64,000 nt of DNA, taken from positions 37,562 to 101,561 of the forward strand of contig CAWFFJ010000024.1 of the NCBI GenBank assembly GCA_963814875.1. Reading direction: 5' to 3'. The notes under the pieces were generated by a model. It saw nothing but the letters and a program-made list of their open reading frames with translations. It was not told the origin of the DNA and did no database searches. A program made the position numbers and the translations under genes. Of the stretch, positions 49,521 to 57,239 are shown piece by piece. This DNA is from CAVSIS01 sp963814875. GTDB lineage: Bacteria; Acidobacteriota; Thermoanaerobaculia; Thermoanaerobaculales; Sulfomarinibacteraceae. Each line of letters begins with the position of its first letter. Position 1 is the first letter of the stretch.

Positions 49521-50465
49521 ATGACCACGACCGACCCGCAGTCAGAGCTCAGACTGGCAATCCCCAAAGGGAGGATGGAGGAGGGCGTCCGCGCGTTGCT
49601 CGCCGATGCCGGCATCCACGTCACGCCGACCGCGCGCAGCTACCGGCCCCACATCACCCTGCCCGGCTGCGAGGTCAAGATCCTCAAGCCTCAGAGCATC
49701 GTCGAGATGCTCCACGCCGGCTCGCGTGACCTCGGCTTCGCCGGTGCCGACTGGGTCGCGGAGCTTGATGGCGACCCAGCCCACATGTCTCACCAATCAC
49801 AGCACCTCGGCGCCCTCGCGACGAACGCTGGTGAGATATGTGGGCTCGTCGAGCTGGTCGATACCGGGCTCGACCCGGTGCGGGTGGTGGTGGCGGCGCC
49901 GGCCGAGCTGCTCTCCGACGGCGGGCTGCCCGCGCGGCACCTGGTGGTGGCCTCCGAGTATGAGCGCCTGACCACCCGCTGGATCGCCGCCCGCGGCCTC
50001 GACGCCTCCTTCGTGCGCTCCTACGGGGCGACCGAGGTCTTCCCGCCCGAGGACGCCGACCTGATCATCGACAACACCGCTACCGGCTCGACCCTGCGCG
50101 CCAACGGTCTCGAGATCGTGGACGAGCTGATGACCTCGTCGACACGCCTCTACGCCAACCCGCGCGCTCTCGAGGAGCCGGTCAAGCGCGAGACGATCGA
50201 CCGCCTGGTGCTGCTGATCCGCTCAGTGCTCGAGGCGAGGTTGCGAGTGATGGTGGAGGTCAACGTCGCCCCGGAGCGGCTCGAGGCGGTGATCGCGGTG
50301 CTGCCGTGCATGCGCCAGCCGACCATCTCCCCGCTCGCCGGCGGCGAGGGATTCGCGGTCAAGGCGGCGGTGCCACGCGCCGAGCTGCCGATGGTGGTGC
50401 CGAAGATCAAGGCTGCGGGCGGGACCGACATCGTGGTCACCCGCCTCGCCCAGATCGTCGCATAG
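49521..50465 (+). CDS. hisG: ATP phosphoribosyltransferase HisG (long form) with an in-frame insertion
   Basis: Catalyses the first step of histidine synthesis, joining PRPP to ATP. 314 residues. Visible are LRLAIPKGRMEEGV, KILKPQSIVEMLHAGSRDLGFAGADWVAEL, SYGATEVFPPEDADLIIDNTATGSTLRANGLEIVDEL, and a C-terminal ACT-like regulatory domain (about 235-314), so it is the long HisG that senses histidine itself. Between AELDGD and LVELVDTGLD lie 23 extra residues encoded by a palindromic element; without them the sequence would read AELDGDLVELVDTG, as in relatives. ATG 49521 follows AGGGAGA. First structural gene after the attenuator. Confidence 0.94.
   Translation: MTTTDPQSELRLAIPKGRMEEGVRALLADAGIHVTPTARSYRPHITLPGCEVKILKPQSIVEMLHAGSRDLGFAGADWVAELDGDPAHMSHQSQHLGALATNAGEICGLVELVDTGLDPVRVVVAAPAELLSDGGLPARHLVVASEYERLTTRWIAARGLDASFVRSYGATEVFPPEDADLIIDNTATGSTLRANGLEIVDELMTSSTRLYANPRALEEPVKRETIDRLVLLIRSVLEARLRVMVEVNVAPERLEAVIAVLPCMRQPTISPLAGGEGFAVKAAVPRAELPMVVPKIKAAGGTDIVVTRLAQIVA
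49776..49846. repeat. Palindromic insertion element inside hisG
   Basis: Inverted-repeat arms AGCCCACATGTCTCACCA (49778-49795) and TGGTGAGATATGTGGGCT (49829-49846) pair over 18 bases with one G-T position, around 33 bases. The inserted 69 bases (about 49776-49844) keep the frame. Internal sequence GCCCTCGCGACG is shared, reverse-complemented, with the element at 59941-60025. Confidence 0.8.
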
Positions 50466-50956
50466 GAGGTCGGCGTGAGGACACAAAGTTGCCGCGAGTC
50501 GATACGAGAGGGGCGTGACCGGGTCGCTGGCGTGGGCCCTGGGGCCCGCAGCCTGCGGCGGCGGGCCGCGTCCGGCGGGCAGGAGACGGCCGGCCCCCGA
50601 GGTCGAGCAGGGCTCGACCCTCGCGCGCCGGCCGCCCTCCTGCCGCCTGCCGCCGATCCGCTGGCGCGGATCGCCAGGGCTGCTGGACCGACCGTGGTTT
50701 CGGAGGCTTGCAAACGGGCAGCGTGGAGGGGCGCCGTCGAGCTCTTCAGCCCGCCCCCCACCCCCCCGCCCGCCCTCGGAGCCTCCGCGTCGGGGACCGC
50801 TGGCGCGCTCCTTTCGCCGCGGACCCTCCGAGGGGTGGAGAGAAGCAGAAGGAGCGCCGCGCCGGCTCTTCGTCGCCCGACCTCGACCCCTCTATCCTCC
50901 CTCTGGGCTCCCTCTGTGCCTCCGTGCCTCTGCGGTATTCCCCAGGGAGGGGGCCG
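50466..50956. other. Long gap inside the his operon with a CTCTGTG-type repeat
   Basis: About 490 bases between hisG and the hisC fusion, although other his genes overlap. No convincing gene: a frame at 50475-50960 is Arg/Ala/Pro-rich without motifs. Contents are a hairpin CGATCCGC/GCGGATCG (50654-50673), a C-run, and a tandem CCTCTGTG, CCTCCGTG, CCTCTGCG array (50909-50940). The array ends 16 bases before the hisC start. Confidence 0.6.
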
Positions 50957-52678
50957 GTGACCGGGCGGCCGCTTCTCGTCGTGCCGAATCCGGTGGTGGC
51001 GGGGCTCGAGCCGTACAGCCCGGGCCGTCCGCCGGCGGCGATCGACGTCTTCCTCGACGCCAACGAGGGTCCCATGGCGCCGGCAGGGCTCGGAGCGGTG
51101 CTCGCCGGCGCCGCCACGCTGCACCGCTACCCCTCCGCCGCGGCGCTCGAGGCCCGGATCGCGGTCCGGCTCGGCGTCGAGCCGGCGGCGGTGTTGGTCA
51201 CCGCCGGGGCCGACGACGCGCTCGAGCGCGCGATCCGCGCAGTGTGCACCGCAGGCTGCGAGGCGATCCTGACCACCCCGAGCTTCGCGATGCTGCCGCG
51301 CTACGCTCGCCTCGCTGGCGCCGAGGTGCTCGAGCTGCCGTGGTGGCGGGGCGAGTGGCCGGTCGATGAGGCACTCGCCGCGGCCACCGAACGGACCGCC
51401 CTCGTCGCCGTGGTCAGCCCCAACAACCCGACCGGCTCGGTGATCTCGCGCGCGGCCTTCGAGCGCCTCGCCGACGCGCTGCCGCGTTCCCTCGTCCTGC
51501 TCGATCACGCCTATGTCGAGTTCGCCGCCGAGGATCTCACCGCGGCAGCGCTCGGGCGTGCCAACGTGCTCGTCTTCCGGACCTTCTCGAAGGCGCGAGG
51601 GGCCGCCGGACTGCGCGTCGGCTGGGTCGCCGGCGACCCGCGGGTGGTGCGTTGGCTGCGCTCGGTCGGCCAGCCCTACTCGGTGAGCGCCGCCTCGCTG
51701 GCGGCTGCGGACTGGTTGCTCGACCACGCCCCGGAGCTGCGTCCGGGCCACCTCGAGGCGGTGCGCGGGCAGCGGGCCCGCCTCTCCGACCTGCTTGTCG
51801 AGCTCGGTGGTGAGCCGCTGCCGAGCGAGGGCAACTTCGTGCTCGTGCGTCTGCCCGACGCGATCGGTGTCCGCGACGCGCTCGCCGCGCTCGGGATCGC
51901 GGTGCGCGCCTTCGCCGGCAGCGCGGAGCTGGCCGAGTGGCTGCGGATCACGGTCCCGGGCGACGAGGCGATCTACCGCCGCCTCGAGCGTGCGCTCGAG
52001 GCGGCGCTCGCACCGGAGGCACTACTGTTCGACCTCGACGGCGTGCTCGCCGACGTCTCTCGCTCCTACAGGGCGGCGATCGTCGCCACCGCAGCGGCGT
52101 TCGGGGTCGCGGTGAGCCACGACGACATCGTCGCCGTCAAGGCCGCCGGCAACGCCAACAACGACTGGGTGGTGACCCGCAGGCTGCTCGCCGCGCGCGG
52201 GGTCGAGGCTTCGCTCGACGAGGTCGCGACCCGCTTCGAGGCCCTCTACCAGGGCGCGGACGGCCGACCGGGCATGCGCGAGACCGAGCGCGCGACCGTG
52301 ACCCACGAGCTGCTCGAGGGACTCGCGGCGAGATGGCCGCTGGCCGTGGTCACCGGGCGGCCGCGCGCGGACGCCGAGCGCTTCCTCACCGAGCAGGGAA
52401 TCCGCGACCTCTTCGCCGTGCTGGTGACGATGGAGGACGCGGCCCCGAAGCCCGACCCGGCGCCGGTCCGCATCGCGCTCCAGCGGCTCGGCGCGGCCTC
52501 GGCCTGGATGCTCGGCGACACCCCCGACGACCTCGCCGCCGCGCGCGGTGCCGGCGTGGTCCCGATCGGGGTGGTCGCGCCCGGCGACGATCCCGAACGG
52601 GCCCGCACCGTGCTTCGCGCGGCGGGTGCGGCCCGCGTGCTCGACCGCGTCGACGAACTCCTGGAGGTGCTGCCATGA
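50957..52678 (+). CDS. hisC: HisC-HAD fusion: histidinol-phosphate aminotransferase with a candidate histidinol phosphatase
   Basis: 573 residues. Residues 1 to about 350 are a class I/II PLP aminotransferase of HisC type (DANEGPMAP, SPNNPTGSVIS, TFSKARGAAGLRVGW with the PLP Lys212). Residues 353-573 are a subfamily IA HAD phosphatase: LLFDLDGVLADVS (motif 1 at about 356), VVTGRPRADAERFL, PKPDPAPVRIALQRLG, and MLGDTPDDLAAARGAG. The operon has no HisB phosphatase domain or PHP-type HisK, so the HAD part probably supplies histidinol-phosphate phosphatase. Aminotransfer and dephosphorylation are consecutive steps in the pathway. GTG 50957 follows GGGAGGG. Overlaps hisB by ATGA. Confidence 0.9.
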   Translation: MTGRPLLVVPNPVVAGLEPYSPGRPPAAIDVFLDANEGPMAPAGLGAVLAGAATLHRYPSAAALEARIAVRLGVEPAAVLVTAGADDALERAIRAVCTAGCEAILTTPSFAMLPRYARLAGAEVLELPWWRGEWPVDEALAAATERTALVAVVSPNNPTGSVISRAAFERLADALPRSLVLLDHAYVEFAAEDLTAAALGRANVLVFRTFSKARGAAGLRVGWVAGDPRVVRWLRSVGQPYSVSAASLAAADWLLDHAPELRPGHLEAVRGQRARLSDLLVELGGEPLPSEGNFVLVRLPDAIGVRDALAALGIAVRAFAGSAELAEWLRITVPGDEAIYRRLERALEAALAPEALLFDLDGVLADVSRSYRAAIVATAAAFGVAVSHDDIVAVKAAGNANNDWVVTRRLLAARGVEASLDEVATRFEALYQGADGRPGMRETERATVTHELLEGLAARWPLAVVTGRPRADAERFLTEQGIRDLFAVLVTMEDAAPKPDPAPVRIALQRLGAASAWMLGDTPDDLAAARGAGVVPIGVVAPGDDPERARTVLRAAGAARVLDRVDELLEVLP

Positions 52679-53265
52679 CCTCGCGCCAGGCCACCGTGGA
52701 ACGGAACACGAAGGAGACCCGGATCCGCCTCGTCGTCGAGCTCGACGGCGCGGGCGAGGTGCGGGTCACGACCGGGATCGGCTTCCTCGATCACATGCTC
52801 ACGGCACTCGCCTTCCACGCCGGATGGGATCTCGACCTCACCTGCGAGGGCGACCTCGAGGTCGACGACCACCACACCGCCGAGGACTGCGCGCTCGCCC
52901 TCGGTGACGCGGTGCGCACCGCCGTCGGTGACCGCCGGGGGCTCGTCCGCTTCGGCTGGGCGATCGCGCCGCTCGACGAGGCGCTCGCGCGGGCGGCGGT
53001 CGATCTCTCGGGACGGCCGTGGCCCGAGGTGCACCTCGGCCTCGAGCGAGAGCGCCTCGGCGGACTCGCGGCGGAGAACGTCGGGCACGTGCTGCGTTCG
53101 TTCGCGATCGCGCTCGGCGCCGCGGTCCACGTCGACGTCGAGCGCGGTGCCAACGACCACCACCGGGCGGAGGCCGCCTTCAAGGCCCTCGCCCTCGCGC
53201 TGCGGCAGGCGCTGGCGCGCGCCGAGCACACCCGGATTCCGTCCACCAAGGGGGTGCTTGCGTGA
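52675..53265 (+). CDS. hisB: Imidazoleglycerol-phosphate dehydratase
   Basis: Monofunctional HisB of 196 residues, dehydrating imidazoleglycerol phosphate to imidazoleacetol phosphate. Metal-binding signatures are GFLDHMLTALAFHA, LEVDDHHTAEDCALALG and GANDHHRAEAAFKALALALRQAL. It begins with RQATVERNTKETRIRLVVELDG, the usual N-terminus, and ends in STKGVLA. No phosphatase domain is attached, unlike the enterobacterial enzyme. The start overlaps the HisC fusion and the stop overlaps hisH (GTGA), so it is tightly coupled. Confidence 0.96.
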   Translation: MTSRQATVERNTKETRIRLVVELDGAGEVRVTTGIGFLDHMLTALAFHAGWDLDLTCEGDLEVDDHHTAEDCALALGDAVRTAVGDRRGLVRFGWAIAPLDEALARAAVDLSGRPWPEVHLGLERERLGGLAAENVGHVLRSFAIALGAAVHVDVERGANDHHRAEAAFKALALALRQALARAEHTRIPSTKGVLA

Positions 53266-53867
53266 CGCTCGAGGTCACCGTGGTGCGCACCGGTTCGGCC
53301 AACCTGGCGTCGGTGGTGGCGGCCCTCGGGCGCGCCGGCCGGACTCCCGAGCTGGTCGACGACGCCGCCGCGGTCGCTCAGGCCGAGCGCCTCGTGCTGC
53401 CCGGGGTCGGCGCCTTCGGCGCGGTGATGGCGCGGCTCGTCGAGCTCGGGCTTGTCGAAGCGCTCACCGAACGGATCGCCGCGGGCAGGCCGACCCTCGC
53501 GATCTGCCTCGGCCTCCAGGTGCTCGCTTCAGGGTCCGACGAGAGCCCCGGCGTCGCCGGCCTCGGCGTCATCCCCGGGCGCGTGACGCGTCTCCCGGAC
53601 GGTGTGGTCGTGCCGCAGCTGGGTTGGAATCGGGTCGAGGCCGACCCCGGCTGCCGCCTGCTCTGCGACGGCGCCGCCTACTTCGCGAACTCCTACAAGC
53701 TCGACTCCGCGCCCGACGGCTGGTCGGTCGCGTGGAGCGACCACGGCGGACCTTTCGTCGCCGCCCTCGAGCGCGGGGCGGTGCTCGCGTGCCAGTTCCA
53801 CCCCGAGCTGTCGGGGGCGTGGGGTGCGGCGCTGCTCGCGCGCTGGCTGGAGGCGTCACCGTGCTGA
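53262..53867 (+). CDS. hisH: Imidazole glycerol phosphate synthase, glutaminase subunit
   Basis: Class I glutamine amidotransferase of 201 residues that feeds ammonia to HisF. The catalytic triad is visible: Cys82 in AICLGLQVL and His180/Glu182 in CQFHPELSG. The oxyanion strand precedes LVLPGVGAFG. GTG start overlaps the hisB stop. The motif GLQ (rather than GMQ) after the Cys and the SANLASV N-terminus (instead of more usual GN..S) are small variations. Confidence 0.95.
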   Translation: MTLEVTVVRTGSANLASVVAALGRAGRTPELVDDAAAVAQAERLVLPGVGAFGAVMARLVELGLVEALTERIAAGRPTLAICLGLQVLASGSDESPGVAGLGVIPGRVTRLPDGVVVPQLGWNRVEADPGCRLLCDGAAYFANSYKLDSAPDGWSVAWSDHGGPFVAALERGAVLACQFHPELSGAWGAALLARWLEASPC

Positions 53868-54613
53868 TGCGCCGGGTGATCCCGTGCCTCGACGTCGACG
53901 GCGGGCGGGTCGTCAAGGGCGTCCGCTTCCAGGGCCTGCGCGACGCCGGCGACCCGGTCGAGCGTGCTGCCGTCTACGCCGAGCAGGGCGCCGACGAGCT
54001 CGTCCTGCTCGACGTCAGCGCGACCCCCGACGGCCGCGGGCATGCGCTGGCGACGGTCGCGGCGGTGCGCCGGGTGCTGCCGATCCCGCTCACCGTGGGC
54101 GGGGGCGTGCGCACCGTCGCCGATGCCGCCGCACTGCTCGAGGCCGGCGCCGACAAGGTCGGCGTCAACACCGCTGCGGTCGCCCGCCCCGGCCTGCTCT
54201 CCGAGCTCGCGGCACGCTTCGGCTGCCAGTGCACGGTGCTCGCCCTCGACGCCGCACGGCGCTCGAGCGGCTGGGAGGTGATGGTCCGCTCCGGCCGCGA
54301 GCGCGCCGAGCGCGACGCCGTCGAGTGGGCACGCGAGGCCGCCGGCCGCGGCGCCGGCGAGATCCTGCTCACCAGCTGGGACCGCGACGGCACCGGCGAG
54401 GGCTACGACCTCGAGCTGATCGCGGCCATCGCCGGAGCGGTGACGGTCCCGATCGTCGCCTCCGGCGGCGCGCGGACGCCGGAGCACATGGCGGCGGCCC
54501 TCGCCGCCGGCGCCGACGCGGTCCTCGCGGCCTCGATCCTGCACGACGGCCACACCACGGTGGCGGAGCTGAAGGCGCGCCTTCAGGCGCTGGGAGCGGA
54601 GGTGAGACGGTGA
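53861..54613 (+). CDS. hisF: Imidazole glycerol phosphate synthase, cyclase subunit
   Basis: A 250-residue beta/alpha barrel that cyclises PRFAR with ammonia from HisH. Active-site Asp residues lie in IPCLDVDGGRVVKG and LLTSWDRDGTGEGYD. Further family blocks are LTVGGGVRTVADAAALLEAGADKVGVNTAAV and IVASGGARTPEHMAAALAAGADAVLAASILHDG. GTG 53861 (VLMRRVIPCLDV) is preferred over ATG 53867, because it aligns with typical HisF N-termini and lies seven bases after GGAGG. It overlaps hisH by seven bases and hisA by four. Confidence 0.96.
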   Translation: MLMRRVIPCLDVDGGRVVKGVRFQGLRDAGDPVERAAVYAEQGADELVLLDVSATPDGRGHALATVAAVRRVLPIPLTVGGGVRTVADAAALLEAGADKVGVNTAAVARPGLLSELAARFGCQCTVLALDAARRSSGWEVMVRSGRERAERDAVEWAREAAGRGAGEILLTSWDRDGTGEGYDLELIAAIAGAVTVPIVASGGARTPEHMAAALAAGADAVLAASILHDGHTTVAELKARLQALGAEVRR

Positions 54614-55899
54614 TCGTGCCCTCGATCGACCTCATGGACGGCCGCGCGGTGCAGCTCGTCGGCGGCCGCGGGAAGGCGCTCGACGGCGGTGACCCGCTCG
54701 AGGTTGCTGCCCGGTTTGCAGTGGCGGGCGACCTCGCCGTGATCGACCTCGACGCGGCGCTCGGACAGGGCTCGAACTCAGACACGGTCGCCGCCCTGGT
54801 GCGCCGCCACCGGTGCCGGGTCGGGGGCGGGATCCGTTCGGTGCAATCCGCGCTCGAGTGGCTCGACCGCGGCGCCGAGCGCGTCGTCCTGGGCACCGCG
54901 GCGAGGCCCGACGTGCTCTCCGAGCTGCCCCACGAGCGGGTGATCGCCGCGGTCGACGGTGTGGACGGCGAGGTCGTGGTCGAGGGATGGCGGACCGGGA
55001 CCGGTGAGCGCATGCTCGACAGGATCGCGGCCCTGCGCGAGCTGGTCGGCGGCTTTCTGGTCACCTTCGTCGAGCGCGAGGGCCGCCTCGGCGGGATCGA
55101 CCTCGAGGCCATCCGCGCCGTGGTCGAGGCCGCGGGCGGTGCCCACGTCACCGTGGCGGGCGGAGTCACGACCGCCGACGAGGTGGCGGCGATCGACCGC
55201 CTCGGTGCCGACGCCCAGGTCGGGATGGCGCTCTACACCGGCCGGCTCGGCCTCGCCGACGCTCTCGCCGCGCCGCTGGTCTCGGACCGCGCGGACGGGC
55301 TGTGGCCGACGGTGGTGGTCGACGAGCTCGGGGTCGCGCTCGGGCTCGCGTGGTCCGACCTGGCGAGCCTGCGCGAGGCGGTCCAGGGCCGGCGGGGGAT
55401 CTACCACTCGCGCTCGCGCGGGCTGTGGGTCAAGGGCGAGACCTCGGGCGCGACCCAGGAGCTGGTGCGGGTCGACCTCGACTGCGACCGCGACGCGCTG
55501 CGCTTCACCGTGCGCCAGGCCGGCACGGGCTTCTGCCACCGCGAGACGCGAACCTGCTGGGGTCGCGACGCCGGACTCGGTGCGCTCGAGCGCCGTCTGG
55601 CCGCGCGGCTCGCTGATGCGACCGACGGCTCGTACTCGGTGCGGATCGCCGGCGACCGTGGACGGCTCGCGGCCAAGCTGGTCGAGGAGGCCGCCGAGCT
55701 CGCCGCCGCCGTGACCGTCGCCGAGATCGCCTGGGAGGCGGCCGACGTTTTCTACTTCGCCGTGCTCGCCCTGGCGCGGGCCGGGGTGCCGCTGGAGGCC
55801 GCCCTCGCCGAGCTCGACCGCCGTGCCCTTGCGGTCAGGCGCCGGGACGGGTCACGGGTCGATGCGCCGGTGCGCGACGCGGCGGGGGAGGCGACATGA
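54610..55899 (+). CDS. hisAIE: HisA-HisI-HisE trifunctional fusion
   Basis: 429 residues covering three early steps. Residues 1-225 are a HisA-like barrel (ProFAR isomerase): IVPSIDLMDGRAVQLVGG, VIDLDAALG, CRVGGGIRSVQSALEWLDRGAERVVLGTAA, TVAGGVTTADEVAAIDRLGADAQVGMALYTG. Residues 228-320 are phosphoribosyl-AMP cyclohydrolase (HisI): SRSRGLWVKGETSGATQELVRVDLDCDRDALRF with the DxDxD metal site and Cys residues in DCD, GFCH and TCWG. Residues 323-410 are phosphoribosyl-ATP pyrophosphatase (HisE): LVEEAAELAAAV...AWEAADVFYFAVLALARAG. HisI-HisE fusions are common; joining HisA is unusual. GTG start overlaps hisF. Confidence 0.92.
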   Translation: MIVPSIDLMDGRAVQLVGGRGKALDGGDPLEVAARFAVAGDLAVIDLDAALGQGSNSDTVAALVRRHRCRVGGGIRSVQSALEWLDRGAERVVLGTAARPDVLSELPHERVIAAVDGVDGEVVVEGWRTGTGERMLDRIAALRELVGGFLVTFVEREGRLGGIDLEAIRAVVEAAGGAHVTVAGGVTTADEVAAIDRLGADAQVGMALYTGRLGLADALAAPLVSDRADGLWPTVVVDELGVALGLAWSDLASLREAVQGRRGIYHSRSRGLWVKGETSGATQELVRVDLDCDRDALRFTVRQAGTGFCHRETRTCWGRDAGLGALERRLAARLADATDGSYSVRIAGDRGRLAAKLVEEAAELAAAVTVAEIAWEAADVFYFAVLALARAGVPLEAALAELDRRALAVRRRDGSRVDAPVRDAAGEAT

Positions 55900-57149
55900 A
55901 GCTACGGCGGGTCACGGCCGACGAGGTCGAGCGGATCGAGCGCGACCCGGTGGACGCCCGGACGCTGGCGGCAGTTGCCGACATCGTCGAGGCGGTGCGC
56001 GGCGAGGGCGAGCGGGCGGTGCGCGCCTATGCCGAGCGCTTCGGCGACCTCGGACCGGGCGATCCCATGGTCTTCGAGCGGCCGGAGCTGGAGCGCGCGC
56101 TCGACGCTCTCGATGTGCCGACCAGGGGACTGCTCGAGCGCACCGCGGCGAGGGTCGACCGTTTCGCCCGCGCCCAGCGCGCGGCGCTCGTCGAGGTCGA
56201 CGTGGCGGTTCCGGGCGGCCGCGCGGGCCACCGGGTGACGCCGGTCGAGCGAGCCGGGTGCTACGCCCCCGGGGGACGCTACCCGCTGCCGTCGTCGGTG
56301 CTGATGACGGCGGTGACCGCCCGCGCGGCCGGGGTCGGCGAGGTCTGGGTGGCGTCGCCGCGGCCGACTGTGGTGACGCTCGCCGCGGCGGCGGTCGCGC
56401 GGGCCGACGCCCTGCTCGCAGTCGGCGGCGCCCACGCGATCGCCGCCCTCGCCTACGGCGCAGGGCCAGTGCCGGCGTGCGACGTGGTCGTCGGCCCCGG
56501 CAACCGCTGGGTGACCGCGGCCAAGAAGCTAGTCGCGGGTCGGGCCGGGATCGACATGCTCGCCGGACCGTCGGAGCTGTTGGTGCTCGCGGACCACACC
56601 GCCGACGCGGCGACGGTGGCCGCCGACCTCCTCGCCCAGGCCGAGCACGACCCGGACGCGCTGCCGGTGCTGGTCACGACGTCGGCCGCGCTTGCCGACG
56701 CCGTCGATGTTGAGCTCGAGCGCCAGCTCGCCGACCTGCCGACCGCCGTGGTCGCCCGCGCGGCGCTCGGACGCGGCTTCGCGGTGGTGGCCGCCGACCT
56801 CGACGAGGCGGTCGCGGCGTGCGACCGGCTCGCGCCGGAGCACCTCCAGGTGCTGACCGCCGACGCGCCCGGGGTCGCCGGCCGGCTCGGCCACTGGGGC
56901 GGGCTGTTCGTGGGTCCGGGCTCGGCGGAGGTGCTCGGCGACTATGGGGCCGGGCCGAACCACACCCTGCCGACCGGGGGCGTCGCGCGCTTCAAGGGCG
57001 GCCTGTCGGTGCTCGACTTCCTGCGGGTGCGGACCTGGCTCCACATCGAGGACACTTCGGCGGCCCGGGAGCTGGTCGAGGACGCTGTGGCGCTCGCCCG
57101 TCTCGAAGGTCTGGAGGGTCATGCGCGGGCCGCCGAGCGCCGGCGATAG
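55896..57149 (+). CDS. hisD: Histidinol dehydrogenase
   Basis: NAD-dependent zinc enzyme for the last two oxidations. 417 residues with VERAGCYAPGGRYPLPSSVLMTA, VGGAHAIAALAYGAGPVPACDVVVGPGNRWVTAAKKLV, IDMLAGPSELLVLAD, LLAQAEHDPDA with the catalytic Glu-His pair, LAPEHLQVL, and GDYGAGPNHTLPTGG. ATG overlaps the stop of hisAIE. As the last gene of the operon it is followed by a small hairpin at its stop codon. Confidence 0.96.
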   Translation: MKLRRVTADEVERIERDPVDARTLAAVADIVEAVRGEGERAVRAYAERFGDLGPGDPMVFERPELERALDALDVPTRGLLERTAARVDRFARAQRAALVEVDVAVPGGRAGHRVTPVERAGCYAPGGRYPLPSSVLMTAVTARAAGVGEVWVASPRPTVVTLAAAAVARADALLAVGGAHAIAALAYGAGPVPACDVVVGPGNRWVTAAKKLVAGRAGIDMLAGPSELLVLADHTADAATVAADLLAQAEHDPDALPVLVTTSAALADAVDVELERQLADLPTAVVARAALGRGFAVVAADLDEAVAACDRLAPEHLQVLTADAPGVAGRLGHWGGLFVGPGSAEVLGDYGAGPNHTLPTGGVARFKGGLSVLDFLRVRTWLHIEDTSAARELVEDAVALARLEGLEGHARAAERRR

Positions 57150-57166
57150 TGCGTGCGCCAACGCAC
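57149..57166 (+). terminator. Hairpin at the end of the his operon
   Basis: Stem GTGCGT/ACGCAC with a six-base loop, starting on the last base of the hisD stop. A second weak stem CAGTG/CACTG (57171-57188) follows and is succeeded by a short TTTT at 57200. Together these may end the his transcript. Confidence 0.45.
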
Positions 57167-57194
57167 AGTCCAGTGAGGGAAAACACTGCGCCAG

Positions 57195-57223
57195 TTGAAT
57201 TTTGGTTCTCACTCTGCTACATG
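57195..57223 (+). promoter_or_regulatory. Candidate promoter for the 57240 gene
   Basis: TTGAAT (57195-57200), 17-base spacer, TACATG (57218-57223). It lies in a short AT-richer stretch, unusual for this DNA, just upstream of a secreted protein gene. Confidence 0.45.
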
Positions 57224-57239
57224 TGATCGGGGGTGTTCT

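Noticed and set aside
49778..49846. hisG inverted repeat as a riboswitch or second attenuator
   Set aside because: It lies well inside the coding frame, adds 23 codons in frame, and has a homologous copy elsewhere, so a mobile element explains it better.
50475..50960. 161-codon frame in the hisG-hisC gap
   Set aside because: Arg/Ala/Pro-rich with no motif, includes the repeat array, and runs past the hisC start in another frame.
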